The notes beneath the pieces were generated by a model. It saw only the letters and a program-made list of their open reading frames with translations, had not been told where the DNA came from and made no database searches. From Pyrinomonadaceae bacterium (GTDB lineage Bacteria; Acidobacteriota; Blastocatellia; Pyrinomonadales; Pyrinomonadaceae), in assembly GCA_030841105.1 (NCBI GenBank), contig JAVEDE010000086.1, forward strand, positions 1 to 33,704: a stretch of DNA of 33,704 nucleotides, in the 5' to 3' direction. Numbering within the stretch: position 1 is the first letter of the stretch; the number at the start of each line of letters is the position of its first letter. Both the position numbers and the translations under genes were made by a program. Below are positions 22,871 through 30,860 of this stretch, in pieces.

Positions 22871-24911
22871 CGTAGGCGACGAAGGTGTCGAGGGCGGCGA
22901 CGCGGCGGACGGGCGCGTCCAGATACTCGAACAGTTCGTCGCTGATGCGCGCGGCTACTTCAGCGCCGAAGCCGTGCGTGCGTGTGTCTTCGTGCGCGAC
23001 GATGACGCGGCTGGTCTTCTTGACGGTCGCCACGATCGCGTCCCAGTCGTAGGGGGCGAGCGTGCGCAGGTCTATGATCTCGACGCTCACCCCTTGCGCT
23101 TCGGCCTGCTTGGCGGCGACGACGGAGCGTTGGACGAGCGCGCCGTAGGTGATGATTGAAAGATCTGTTCCTTCGCGCACGGTCTTGGCCTTGCCGAAGG
23201 GGATCAGGAAGTTGTCGGGCGGGTACTGCGATTTGTTGTACGCCTGCCGGTAGAGGTGTTTGTGTTCGAGAAAGAGCACGGGGTCGTCCGAGCGGATGGC
23301 CGTGCGCAAGAGGCCGTTCGCGTCGAGCGCGTTCGACGGGTAGACGACGCGCAAGCCCGGAATGTGCGTGAACAAAGTGTCGCCCGATTGCGAGTGGTAG
23401 ACCGCGCCGCCCTTGAGGTAGCCGCCGACGGGGCAGCGGATGACGATGGGCGCTTTGAAGTCGTTGGCGGAACGCCAGCGCATCAGCGCGAGTTCGTTTC
23501 TGATCTGGTGGTAGGCAGGCCAGATGTAGTCGAAGAACTGTATCTCGACGACGGGCTTCAAGCCGCGCGTCGCCATGCCGATGGCGCGACCGACGATGTT
23601 GGCCTCGGCCAGAGGCGAGTTGAAGACGCGCGCCGAGCCGAAGTTGCGCTGCAAGTTGGCCGTCACTTTGAAGACGCCGCCCTTGCCCTTCACCTTCTCC
23701 AAGTTCTCTTCGCGCGACACGTCGGCCACGTCTTCGCCGAAGACGACGATGCGCGGATCGCGCGCCATCTCTTCGTGCAGGCAGCGGTTGATGTTGTCAA
23801 CCATCGTGCCCGTGTTGCCGGAAAGCTGCGCGCCCTCTTCGGTGTCGAACTCCTTCGAGGTGGGATCAACTTCGGTCGAGTAGACGAACTCGATCGCAGT
23901 CTCCGGCGCGGGCTGCGGACTCTGGAGCGCGAGGTCGGCGGCTTCGTTGATCTCGGCGTCAATCTCGTCCTTTAACTTCTGCAACTCCTCCTGCGTGACG
24001 AATCCCTCTTCGATGAGCAGCGCGCCGAAGCGTTTGACCGGATCACGTTCGGCGTCCGAGGTGCGCTCCTCGTCGGGGCGGTAGAGTTTCTCGTCGTCGG
24101 AGAGCGAGTGCGAATAGGGGCGAATCACTTTCGCGTGGACGAGCGCGGGGCCGCGCCGCGCGCGGCAGTATTCGACGGCGCGTTGCAGAGTTTCCAGCGA
24201 CTCGACGGGGTCTGTCCCGTCGCACTTCTGCAAGTAGAGATCGGGGAAGCCCGCGACGAGTCGCGACACGTCGCCGCCCGCCGTCTGCACCTCGACCGGC
24301 ACGCTGATCGCGTAGCCGTTGTCTTCGACGAGGAAGAGCACCGGCAACTTCAAGTTGCTCGCCGTGTTCAAGGCTTCCCAGAACTCGCCCTGACTCGTCG
24401 TGCCGTCGCCGGTCGAGACGTAGACCACCTCGTCCGAGTGAAACTCATCTGTGCGACTCTTCAACTCCTCGATCAGCCCGAAGCGATAACCCGCCTCGGC
24501 GCAGCCGACCGCCTGCAAGAACTGCGTGCCCGTCGGCGACGACTGCGAGACGATGTTGAGTCGCTTGTGCCCCCAGTGCGAAGGCATCTGGCGGCCATGC
24601 GAGTTGGGGTCGGCCTCTGCGCCGACGGCCGAGAGCAGTTGTTCGAGCGGCGTCATGCCAAGTTGGAGGCAGAGCGCGCGGTCGCGGTAGTAGGGGTAGA
24701 ACCAGTCGTAGCCGGGACGCAAGGCCATCGCGGCGGCCGTCAGCACGGCCTCGTGCCCCGCGCCGCTGATCTGGAAAAAGATTTTGTTCTGCCCCTTGAG
24801 TTGAATCTCTTTGTCGTCCACGCGCCGCGACATGTACATCGTCCGGTAGATCGAGAGCATCTGCTCCCTATCCAACCCGCGATACTCACGCGCCTTCAAT
24901 TCGGTCGCCAT
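22794..24911 (-). CDS. Fused alpha-beta thiamine-dependent 2-oxoacid dehydrogenase E1 (branched-chain type likely)
   Basis: 705 residues joining an E1-alpha-like half (1 to ~345) and an E1-beta-like half (~375-705). In the alpha half the thiamine diphosphate motif starts at GDG 168-170 and ends in LVEDN. The beta half has [52 protein letters not shown] and [26 protein letters not shown]. The enzyme decarboxylates a 2-oxoacid and passes the acyl group to lipoyl-E2. The neighbouring acyl-CoA dehydrogenase favours a branched-chain substrate, but pyruvate is not excluded. ATG 24911 is preferred over TTG 24920 because the TTG would leave too short a gap to GAGG. No E2/E3 genes are in the window. 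Confidence 0.93.
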   Translation of the reverse strand: MATELKAREYRGLDREQMLSIYRTMYMSRRVDDKEIQLKGQNKIFFQISGAGHEAVLTAAAMALRPGYDWFYPYYRDRALCLQLGMTPLEQLLSAVGAEADPNSHGRQMPSHWGHKRLNIVSQSSPTGTQFLQAVGCAEAGYRFGLIEELKSRTDEFHSDEVVYVSTGDGTTSQGEFWEALNTASNLKLPVLFLVEDNGYAISVPVEVQTAGGDVSRLVAGFPDLYLQKCDGTDPVESLETLQRAVEYCRARRGPALVHAKVIRPYSHSLSDDEKLYRPDEERTSDAERDPVKRFGALLIEEGFVTQEELQKLKDEIDAEINEAADLALQSPQPAPETAIEFVYSTEVDPTSKEFDTEEGAQLSGNTGTMVDNINRCLHEEMARDPRIVVFGEDVADVSREENLEKVKGKGGVFKVTANLQRNFGSARVFNSPLAEANIVGRAIGMATRGLKPVVEIQFFDYIWPAYHQIRNELALMRWRSANDFKAPIVIRCPVGGYLKGGAVYHSQSGDTLFTHIPGLRVVYPSNALDANGLLRTAIRSDDPVLFLEHKHLYRQAYNKSQYPPDNFLIPFGKAKTVREGTDLSIITYGALVQRSVVAAKQAEAQGVSVEIIDLRTLAPYDWDAIVATVKKTSRVIVAHEDTRTHGFGAEVAARISDELFEYLDAPVRRVAALDTFVAYAPQLEDHILPQPEDVLRAVTELKAY

Positions 24912-24943
24912 CTTCTTCAATACCTCTATCTAAAATTTATACT

Positions 24944-25264
24944 CTAATCCTCGTACTCGTTCTCCAGCGTCATCCGGTAGTCTTCGGCCATCGAGGGGTG
25001 GCCGTGGGCGGTGGCGACTTCGATGCCGCGCTGGTAGGCGGCGCGGGCGGCGTCGCGGTTGTCGAGGTGTTCGTGCGCCTGGGCGAGCATGCCGTAGGCG
25101 TTGCCCTCGTCGTTGAAGAGTTGGAGATATTTCGTCAGCGTGGTGATCACGTCCGCGTGCCGCCCCGCCTTCTCATACTCCTTCGCCAGCCCGAACAAGA
25201 CCATCGTGTTTTCGGGATCGCTCTCAAGCATCTGCTCGAAGACTTCTATGCGTGACGCTGTCAT
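24944..25264 (-). CDS. Small TPR-like protein
   Basis: 106 residues forming about two and a half TPR helices pairs: NTMVLFGLAKEYEKAGRHADVITTLTKYLQL, then GNAYGMLAQAHEHLDNRDAARAAYQRGIEVA. No signal peptide, so cytoplasmic. It precedes the fused E1 gene by 32 bases on the same strand and probably shares its transcript. A complex-assembly or adaptor role is possible but not shown. Confidence 0.82.
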   Translation of the reverse strand: MTASRIEVFEQMLESDPENTMVLFGLAKEYEKAGRHADVITTLTKYLQLFNDEGNAYGMLAQAHEHLDNRDAARAAYQRGIEVATAHGHPSMAEDYRMTLENEYED

Positions 25265-25297
25265 CTGTTACCCTCATGTCAACCCTTGTGGCCGTCG

Positions 25298-25654
25298 CTA
25301 AACGCGACTCAGGAAATTCTCCAGAACGAAGACTTTACGGATGCGAAAACGCAGGGGGCTTTCGACGATTGAGATCGCTTTGAGATTCTCCAGCCCTCCG
25401 ACGAAATAAGGCTCAGGACTCGCAGGCACGCCCGCCAGCCATTCCGGCGGCTCGATGCCCGCCTCATCGCATAAACTCTCTGCCGTCGAAGCCAGCAACG
25501 CGTCCATCTTGCCATCCGACAACTCGAACGGTTCGGCTATCGCGGTGCGCGGGTCTTGGTGGCGACGAAAATCATCCACGAAATCCATGAAGTGGACGAG
25601 CCACCACTTCTGATCGTTGCTGATCTGCTCTTTCAATTCGCGGAGCGTTGTCAT
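25298..25654 (-). CDS. Partner protein of the DUF6036-like nucleotidyltransferase, unknown family
   Basis: 118 residues, starting MTTLRELKEQISNDQKWWLVHFMDFVDDFRR and ending GGLENLKAISIVESPLRFRIRKVFVLENFLSRV. The ATG overlaps the stop of the upstream nucleotidyltransferase gene as ATGA, so the two are translated together. There is no catalytic motif, signal or membrane helix. By layout it could be the antitoxin or co-factor of an AbiEii/MNT-type unit. GC is slightly below that of neighbouring catabolic genes. Family name not recognised with certainty. Confidence 0.75.
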   Translation of the reverse strand: MTTLRELKEQISNDQKWWLVHFMDFVDDFRRHQDPRTAIAEPFELSDGKMDALLASTAESLCDEAGIEPPEWLAGVPASPEPYFVGGLENLKAISIVESPLRFRIRKVFVLENFLSRV

Positions 25655-26154
25655 TGCTCAAATAACTCTTCGATGAAATACTGCGTCGCCGGTTTGATTT
25701 GGCGGCGCGGGTAATACTTTTCCAAAACCGCAAAAACTTCCGCCGGGTTCTGCAATCCCAAACGGCCTATCAGCAACCGCACGTCTGACACGTCCATCGT
25801 ATCCACGCGCGCCGCCAGCACTTTCATTGCCAGCAAATAATCGGCCTCTGGCACATACACCTTGAGGCACGGAAAATCGAAAAGTATGCGTTGCGGGTGT
25901 GGTACAACGTAGCCCTTCACCGCATCGTTCAACCAGTCGTTCGGCAGGCCGTGAGCGACAGCCACTCGCTCGACTGCTTGACGCAACTCGCGTGTCGGCC
26001 TAAACACAGCGTCAACGTCTTTCGTAGCCGGCCGCGCATCATAAACTAAACACATCACCGCGCCGCCGTATAAACAGATTTCGCCTTTGACATCTACGGC
26101 GCGCAGTTCGTCGTTCAACTCTCCCAGATATTGTTTGATCTCGGCCGTGTCCAC
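25651..26154 (-). CDS. DUF6036/AbiEii-like nucleotidyltransferase
   Basis: 167 residues. The polymerase-beta-type nucleotidyltransferase signature is visible as LYGGAVMCLVY (Gly30-Gly31) followed by KDVDAVF (Asp46, Asp48). The rest (LLAMKVLAARVDTMDVSDVRLLIGRLGL) matches the DUF6036/AbiEii region after the active site. Such proteins transfer nucleotides to tRNA or proteins and serve as toxins or antiviral effectors in two-gene units. The GTG start at 26154 is 8 bases after the acyl-CoA dehydrogenase stop, so this accessory gene is inside a metabolic operon. Target unknown. Confidence 0.82.
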   Translation of the reverse strand: MDTAEIKQYLGELNDELRAVDVKGEICLYGGAVMCLVYDARPATKDVDAVFRPTRELRQAVERVAVAHGLPNDWLNDAVKGYVVPHPQRILFDFPCLKVYVPEADYLLAMKVLAARVDTMDVSDVRLLIGRLGLQNPAEVFAVLEKYYPRRQIKPATQYFIEELFEQ

Positions 26155-26162
26155 AAAGATTA

Positions 26163-27356
26163 CTACTGTACCTTCGGCTGCCGGTTGTCAATCATCAGCT
26201 TGGCGATGGTTTGCAGTTGCATGTTGGACGTGCCCTCGTAGATCGCGCCGATCTTGGAGTCGCGCCAGAATTTCTCGACCGGGTAGTCTTTGACGAAGCC
26301 GTAGCCGCCGTAGAGTTCGATGGCCTTGGAGGCGATGGTTTCGGCGGCGCGCGACGAGTAGAGTTTCGCCATCGCGGCCTCTTTGACGAAAGGCAGACCG
26401 GCGTCTTTCAGGCGCGCGGCGTTATAGACGAGCAGGCGCGCGGCTTCGAGTTGGGTGGCGAGTTCGGCGAGTTGGAACTGCACGCCCTGAAACTGGTTGA
26501 TCGCCTTGCCGAACTGCTGCCGCTCGGACGTGTAGGCGAGCGCGGCTTCGAGCGCGCCGCGAGCCAGCCCGATCATCTGCGCGCCGATGCCGATGCGCCC
26601 CTCGTTCAAAGTCTCGATGGAGACCTTGTAGCCTTTGCCGAACTCGCCGAGGAGATTCTCTTTCGGCACACGGCAGTTGTCGAAAATGATCTCGGTGGTG
26701 GAAGAGGCGCGGATGCCGAGTTTGTTCTCTTTCTTGCCGACGCTGATGCCCTCGAAATTTTTCTCGACGATGAAGGCGGTGACGCCGCGATAGCCCTCTT
26801 CGGGTTTGGCGTTGGCGAAGACGACGAAGATTTCCGCCTCGACGCCGTTCGTGATCCAGAGCTTCTGGCCGTTGAGCACGTAATGATCGCCGCCGTCGGT
26901 GGCCTTGGTCTGCATGGCGAAGGCGTCGGAGCCGGAACTGGCTTCGCTCAGGCAGTACGCGCCGATCTTGTTCTCGGCGAGTTGCGGCAAATATTTCTTC
27001 TTCTGTTCGGAGTTGCCCCAGCGGATGAGGGCGTTGTTGACGAGCGTGTTCTGCACGTCCATCAGGACGCCGACCGAGGGGTCAACGCGCGAGAGTTCTT
27101 CGACGCCGATGATGGCCGAGAAGAACGACGCGCCTGCGCCGCCATACTCTTCGGGCGTCTCGATGCTCATCAGGCCGAGGTCGAAGAGGTGTTTGATGAT
27201 GGAGGCGTCCATCTTGGCGTGCTCGTCCATCTCCTCGCGGCGCGGTTTGATCTCGCCCTCGGCGAACTCGCGCACGCTGGCGCGAAACATGTTTTCGTCT
27301 TCGGAATAGACGGTTAAGGGCGTGCCGGTCAAAAGTTCGGTTGCTGCTTTGCTCAT
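26163..27356 (-). CDS. Acyl-CoA dehydrogenase (short/branched-chain type)
   Basis: 397 residues. FAD-dependent alpha,beta-dehydrogenation of acyl-CoA. Visible signatures are YCLSEASSGSDAFAMQTKA and LNGQKLWITNGVEAEIFVVFA (FAD/substrate region), GIGAQMIGLARGALEAALAYTSERQQFGK, and YGGYGFVKDYPVEKFWRDSKIGAIYEGTSNMQ. The catalytic base Glu374 is in YEGTSNMQ, the position used by short/medium-chain enzymes rather than the isovaleryl type. It heads the minus-strand run that ends with the fused E1, fitting branched-chain acyl catabolism. The ATG is at 27356; no strong ribosome site is seen. Confidence 0.96.
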   Translation of the reverse strand: MSKAATELLTGTPLTVYSEDENMFRASVREFAEGEIKPRREEMDEHAKMDASIIKHLFDLGLMSIETPEEYGGAGASFFSAIIGVEELSRVDPSVGVLMDVQNTLVNNALIRWGNSEQKKKYLPQLAENKIGAYCLSEASSGSDAFAMQTKATDGGDHYVLNGQKLWITNGVEAEIFVVFANAKPEEGYRGVTAFIVEKNFEGISVGKKENKLGIRASSTTEIIFDNCRVPKENLLGEFGKGYKVSIETLNEGRIGIGAQMIGLARGALEAALAYTSERQQFGKAINQFQGVQFQLAELATQLEAARLLVYNAARLKDAGLPFVKEAAMAKLYSSRAAETIASKAIELYGGYGFVKDYPVEKFWRDSKIGAIYEGTSNMQLQTIAKLMIDNRQPKVQ

Positions 27357-27424
27357 CGCTCTCTCACAGACCTTCTGGCATGGGATTCAAATTTTATGGC
27401 AGGCAATTGTAACCTGTGAAAGCG

Positions 27425-27520
27425 GTAAATCGTGAATCGCAAATCGTGAATCGTAAATCGTGAATAGAGAAAAACCGGGCTTTTCTTTTTCTATTCACAA
27501 TTTACGATTCACGATTTACG
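27425..27520. repeat. Palindrome built from AAATCGTGAAT/AATCGTAAA words
   Basis: Best arms are 27438-27467 and 27491-27520, 28 of 30 paired. The left side iterates the word further upstream (27425-27440). The centre reads GAGAAAAACCGGGCTTTTCT. Both the arms and the centre resemble the inner module of the 16294-16439 palindrome, about 11 kb away. Located between divergent genes, so not simply a terminator. Confidence 0.9.
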
Positions 27521-27542
27521 CCCCGGAGCGCCCCGCTTCTTT

Positions 27543-27568
27543 CGCCTGTCGCATTTTTACGACAGGCG
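27543..27568. repeat. Short perfect hairpin CGCCTGTCG/CGACAGGCG
   Basis: 9-bp arms at 27543-27551 and 27560-27568 with loop CATTTTTA. Follows the large palindrome by 22 bases. Function unknown. Confidence 0.65.
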
Positions 27569-27709
27569 GACGGGTGCGTCGTCCGCGCCTGTGCGGGCGG
27601 TCTGCCGCCGGTTTCGGCCGTCGCCGACGCGTGGCGAGAGGTGGCGCGGGAGTTGCTGCGTGCGTGGGAAGCGCAGGGGCGCGAGTCTCCGTTCGCGCGC
27701 GGATCGTAG

Positions 27710-27738
27710 TTGAGACTGGCGGCGCAATAACGTATCTT
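27710..27738 (+). promoter_or_regulatory. Sigma-70-like promoter candidate for the flippase/GT39 operon
   Basis: -35 TTGAGA (27710-27715), 17-base spacer, -10 TATCTT (27733-27738), 83 bases before ATG 27822. Matches 4 of 6 consensus bases in each box with ideal spacing. Confidence 0.55.
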
Positions 27739-27821
27739 GCTAAGTCCTACACGAACTACGCGGTCTACACGGACTTAACAACCTTCGCGGCGAGAGGCGA
27801 CCTTTCAAACTGGACAAGCGA

Positions 27822-29048
27822 ATGACTGAGAGCACGCAGGAAGAGCGACGCAGCGCGTCCGGCAGGGTGGCGGGGATCGTCTTCGCCGCGGGCGGCCTGC
27901 TGCTCTTCGCCTACTACGTGTGGAAGGCCGGGCCGCAGAGCATCTGGCAGAACATCGCGCAACTCGGCGCGGGCTTCCTCGTCGTCCTGCTCATCTCGGC
28001 CGTGCGCCCGTTAGTGCGCGCCGTTGCGTGGACGCGTTGCTTCGACGGCGGCGTGCGCCTGCGTGTCTCGGACGCGCTCAAGGCATATCTCGCGGGCGAC
28101 GCGCTCGGCAGCCTGACGCCGCTCGGCATGGTGGTGAGCGAACCGGCCAAGGCCGCCTTCGTGCGCGACCGCGTGCCCGTCGTCGCGAGCATCTCCGCGC
28201 TCGCCGTCGAGAACCTCTTCTACATGCTCTCCGTCGCGCTCTTCATCTTCGCGGGCACGGCGGCGCTCCTGCTGAGTTTCCCGCTCAACTCCAAACTGCG
28301 CTTCGCCAGTTACGCGACGCTCGTCTTCATCTTCTTCTTCGTCGCCGCGGGCTACTTCGTGGTGCGGCGCGAGTGGCGATTTTTGAGCGGCGCGCTCGCG
28401 GCGTTCGAGCGGCGTGGCTGGGCACGCGGGTTCGTTGCGGCGCGGGGCGAACGCGTACGCGCCGTCGAATCTCGCATCTACGGTTTTTACGACAACCATC
28501 GCGCCCGCTTCCTGCCCATCCTCGCGCTCGAAGGCTGCTTTCATCTCGCGGGCGTGGCCGAAGTCTACGCCACGCTCTACTTCATCCTCGAACGCCCGCC
28601 CGCCTTCGCCGATCTCGCGCTCGCAGCCTTCGTCCTCGAATCCGTCAACCGCATCATCAACGTAATTTTCAAGTTCGTGCCGATGCGCGTCGGGATTGAC
28701 GAGGCGGGCACGGGGCTATTCACCAAAGTCTTAAAATTAGGGACGACCGTGGGCGTCACGCTCGCCATCATCCGCAAGGCGCGCGTCATCTTCTGGACGG
28801 CCGTCGGCGTCGCCGTGCTCGTCAGGCGCGGGCTGTCGGTGCGGAGCATGGCGCGCGAGGCGCGTGAGGCCGCCGCGCTCGCCGCGACGGAAACCGGGCT
28901 GGAACGTGTTCCGGTGGTGGCGACAACGACGACCACAACATCATCAACGGGCGACGGGCGCGGCGACAGCAGTAGTAGCAACAGCAACGGCAGCAGTAAC
29001 AGCAGCGACGGCGTGGTCAACAAAGAAAGACTCATCGTGCCCCGTTGA
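27822..29048 (+). CDS. Flippase-like / LPG_synthase_TM family membrane protein
   Basis: 408 residues with several membrane helices, starting GIVFAAGGLLLFAYYVW. Family-type elements are AYLAGDALGSLTPLGMVVSEPAKAAFVRDRV, the central SALAVENLFYMLSVALFIFAGTAALLL, and ESVNRIINVIFKFVPMRVGIDEAGTGLFTKVL. This family includes lipid flippase-like proteins associated with glycolipid or glycan export. The C-terminal ~50 residues are a low-complexity Thr/Ser/Asn/Gly tail encoded by ACA/AGC-type trinucleotide runs (28922-29010). GT39 follows 24 bases later, so transport of a glycosylated lipid is a reasonable inference. Confidence 0.87.
   Translation: MTESTQEERRSASGRVAGIVFAAGGLLLFAYYVWKAGPQSIWQNIAQLGAGFLVVLLISAVRPLVRAVAWTRCFDGGVRLRVSDALKAYLAGDALGSLTPLGMVVSEPAKAAFVRDRVPVVASISALAVENLFYMLSVALFIFAGTAALLLSFPLNSKLRFASYATLVFIFFFVAAGYFVVRREWRFLSGALAAFERRGWARGFVAARGERVRAVESRIYGFYDNHRARFLPILALEGCFHLAGVAEVYATLYFILERPPAFADLALAAFVLESVNRIINVIFKFVPMRVGIDEAGTGLFTKVLKLGTTVGVTLAIIRKARVIFWTAVGVAVLVRRGLSVRSMAREAREAAALAATETGLERVPVVATTTTTTSSTGDGRGDSSSSNSNGSSNSSDGVVNKERLIVPR
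28922..29010 (+). repeat. Trinucleotide-rich low-complexity stretch in the flippase tail
   Basis: Runs of ACA/ACG/ACC then AGC/AGT/AAC codons encode Thr and Ser/Asn tracts at the C-terminus. Prone to length change by slippage; seen directly. Confidence 0.75.
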
Positions 29049-29072
29049 AAAATTTCGCGGCCGGAGTTTGAC

Positions 29073-30749
29073 TTGGAACGATCTCTCGACTTAGTTCCCG
29101 AAGAGACAGCAGGGGCGGCGGCGAATCTTTCGCGCGCGGCGGCGGCCGACGCGCGGGACGAACGCGCGTGGGCGTTGACGCGCGGCGTCGCGCTCACACT
29201 CGCCCTGCTCGTCGTCGCCGGTTTCGCCCTGCGCGCGCACGGCATCGCGGAACTCGGTTTCGCCGAAGATGAGATCAACAAACTCGAAGCCGCGCGCGCC
29301 TACGGGCAGGGCGACATCACGCCGAACGCAGAGCACCCGATGCTGATGAAGACGCTCGTCTTCCTCTCGCTCAAAGCGTCGGAAGCGTGGAACGCGAGCG
29401 CGGGCGCGACGCGGCAGATCAGCGAAGAGGCGGCCGTGCGTTTGCCAAACGTCCTGTTCGGCGCGCTCACCGTCGTCCCGCTCTACCTGCTCACCGCCGC
29501 CTTTTTCGACAAGCGCACCGGACTCGTCGCCGCGCTCCTGTGGGCGTCCGGCGTCAACGCGATCACTTACAACCGCATCGCCAAAGAAGACACGCTCCTC
29601 GTCTTCTTCATGCTCTTCGCCTTCTACTTCTACCTGCGCGCCAAGCAGACGAGCGGGTATGAACCGCGCGCCAAGCGGAAATATTACCTCGCCTCCGCCG
29701 TCTCGTTCGGGCTGATGCTCGCGTCGAAATACTTCCCGCACTACTTCGGCCTGAACATGCTCTACCACCACCTCGTCGCGCAGCGCGAACGCGCGCCGGG
29801 CGAGCCGCGCGGCCGCACGCCCGCCATCTTTTACCCGCTCGTCCTCGTCACGTTTCTCGTCGCCAACCCCGCAGTCCTCCTGCCGCAGACGTGGCACTAC
29901 CTGACCGCCTATTCGAGCGAAGGACTGCTGACGCACCACGGCTACCTGATGGGCGAGACGCTCTACACGAACCAGATGTCGAGCACGCCCTTCGGCACGC
30001 CCGTCTATTTCTATTTGCTGTTTCTCGCTATCAAGACGCCGCTCCCGCTGCTCGTCGCGATGGTCGCCGGACTCGTCGCCTGCGTCCGGCGTTGGCGTCG
30101 GCCGGGCGAGGCGTTCCTGCTGTTGATGTTCGTCCTCTGGATCGTGCCCTACTCGCTCGCGGGCGCGAAGTGGCTGCGCTACGCGCACTCGCTGTTGCCC
30201 CTCGTCTACATGCTCGCGGCGGTCGGCATCATGTGGGTGGTGCGGCTCGGCGCGTCGCTGGACGAGCGCGAAGGCAAGTTTTCGCCGCGACGCATCGTGC
30301 GCGCACTCGTCTTCCTCTCGTTCGTCGCGCTGCCCGCGTGGCTCGCCTACGACGCCGCGCCGCACTACGCGACCTACACGAACGCACTCGGCGCGGGGCG
30401 CGCGGGCTACTACTTCCCGCACGACGAGTTTTACGACGACGGGCTGCGCGAGGCGATCCGTCACGTCGTCGAACGCGCGCCCGCGCGCGCATCAATCGTC
30501 CACGAGACGCCCGGCGTCGTGCGCCACTACCTGCAAAAGTTCGGTCGCTCAGACCTCGACTCGCGCGTGCTCTCCGACCCCGCCTTCCGACTCGACGCCG
30601 CGCCCCGCCCCGCCTACGTCATCCTCCAACGCGGCCGCACCTATTACGAGAACCGCGAGAAGATGCGGGACGTGCGCGCGCGCGGCCGGAAAGTTTATGA
30701 AGGATTTGTCGGCGGCGTCAGCGCGGTCGAAGTATACGAAGTTAAGTAA
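29073..30749 (+). CDS. GT39-family (PMT/ArnT-like) membrane glycosyltransferase
   Basis: 558 residues with an N-terminal cytoplasmic stretch, a first helix (GVALTLALLVVAGFAL) and then the acidic catalytic loop AEDEINKLEAARAYGQGD (Glu65-Asp66-Glu67), the expected place of the PMT/ArnT Asp-Glu. About ten more hydrophobic helices follow (NVLFGALTVVPLYLLTAAFF, AFLLLMFVLWIVPYSLAG, HSLLPLVYMLAAVGIMWVV) and a soluble C-terminal domain. It uses a polyprenyl-phosphate sugar to glycosylate a lipid or protein on the outer face; acceptor unknown. The TTG start has GGAG (29063-29066) 6 bases upstream. Operon with the flippase-like gene. Confidence 0.9.
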   Translation: MERSLDLVPEETAGAAANLSRAAAADARDERAWALTRGVALTLALLVVAGFALRAHGIAELGFAEDEINKLEAARAYGQGDITPNAEHPMLMKTLVFLSLKASEAWNASAGATRQISEEAAVRLPNVLFGALTVVPLYLLTAAFFDKRTGLVAALLWASGVNAITYNRIAKEDTLLVFFMLFAFYFYLRAKQTSGYEPRAKRKYYLASAVSFGLMLASKYFPHYFGLNMLYHHLVAQRERAPGEPRGRTPAIFYPLVLVTFLVANPAVLLPQTWHYLTAYSSEGLLTHHGYLMGETLYTNQMSSTPFGTPVYFYLLFLAIKTPLPLLVAMVAGLVACVRRWRRPGEAFLLLMFVLWIVPYSLAGAKWLRYAHSLLPLVYMLAAVGIMWVVRLGASLDEREGKFSPRRIVRALVFLSFVALPAWLAYDAAPHYATYTNALGAGRAGYYFPHDEFYDDGLREAIRHVVERAPARASIVHETPGVVRHYLQKFGRSDLDSRVLSDPAFRLDAAPRPAYVILQRGRTYYENREKMRDVRARGRKVYEGFVGGVSAVEVYEVK

Positions 30750-30771
30750 GACTCAACGTTGAGTAAGACTC
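30745..30771 (+). repeat. Direct repeat of the stop-codon word after GT39
   Basis: AGTAAGACTC at 30745-30754 contains the TAA stop (30747-30749) and recurs at 30762-30771, 17 bases on. Lies immediately before the 30781-30843 palindrome. Confidence 0.75.
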
Positions 30772-30780
30772 TATTTTCTT

Positions 30781-30843
30781 CTTTGCGTCTGTGCGCCTCC
30801 AGCGTGAGAATAATTTTCACGCTGGAGGCGCAAAGGCGCAAAG
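30781..30843. repeat. Palindrome of CTTTGCG-type words before the 5'-nucleotidase gene
   Basis: Arms 30781-30807 and 30817-30843 pair at 25 of 27 positions around a 9-base centre. The arms contain two CTTTGCG/GTGCGCC-type words. An upstream TTG-initiated extension of the nucleotidase frame would translate this element into Leu-Arg-Leu-Cys-Ala-Ser-like peptide, so that start is rejected. Confidence 0.9.
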
Positions 30844-30860
30844 GAAGAGAACCAAGATTG

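Larger units (their letters stand above)
27357..27821. other. 465-bp divergent intergenic region
   Basis: No firmly supported gene. It holds the word-repeat palindrome at 27425-27520, a CGCCTGTCG/CGACAGGCG hairpin at 27543-27568, and a promoter candidate at 27710-27738. A short plus-strand frame of about 50 codons ending at the TAG 27707-27709 (AWREVARELLRAWEAQGRESPF) has gene-like codon use but no start; it may be a decayed gene end. A longer plus-strand frame from 27460 only translates the palindrome. Confidence 0.6.

Noticed and set aside
27460..27825. A 121-codon plus-strand frame in the divergent gap
   Set aside because: Its N-terminal part is only the translated palindrome and the rest is Arg/Gly-rich with no motif.
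30759..30860. TTG-initiated N-terminal extension of the 5'-nucleotidase
   Set aside because: It would translate the 30781-30843 palindrome and place a non-signal sequence before the signal peptide.
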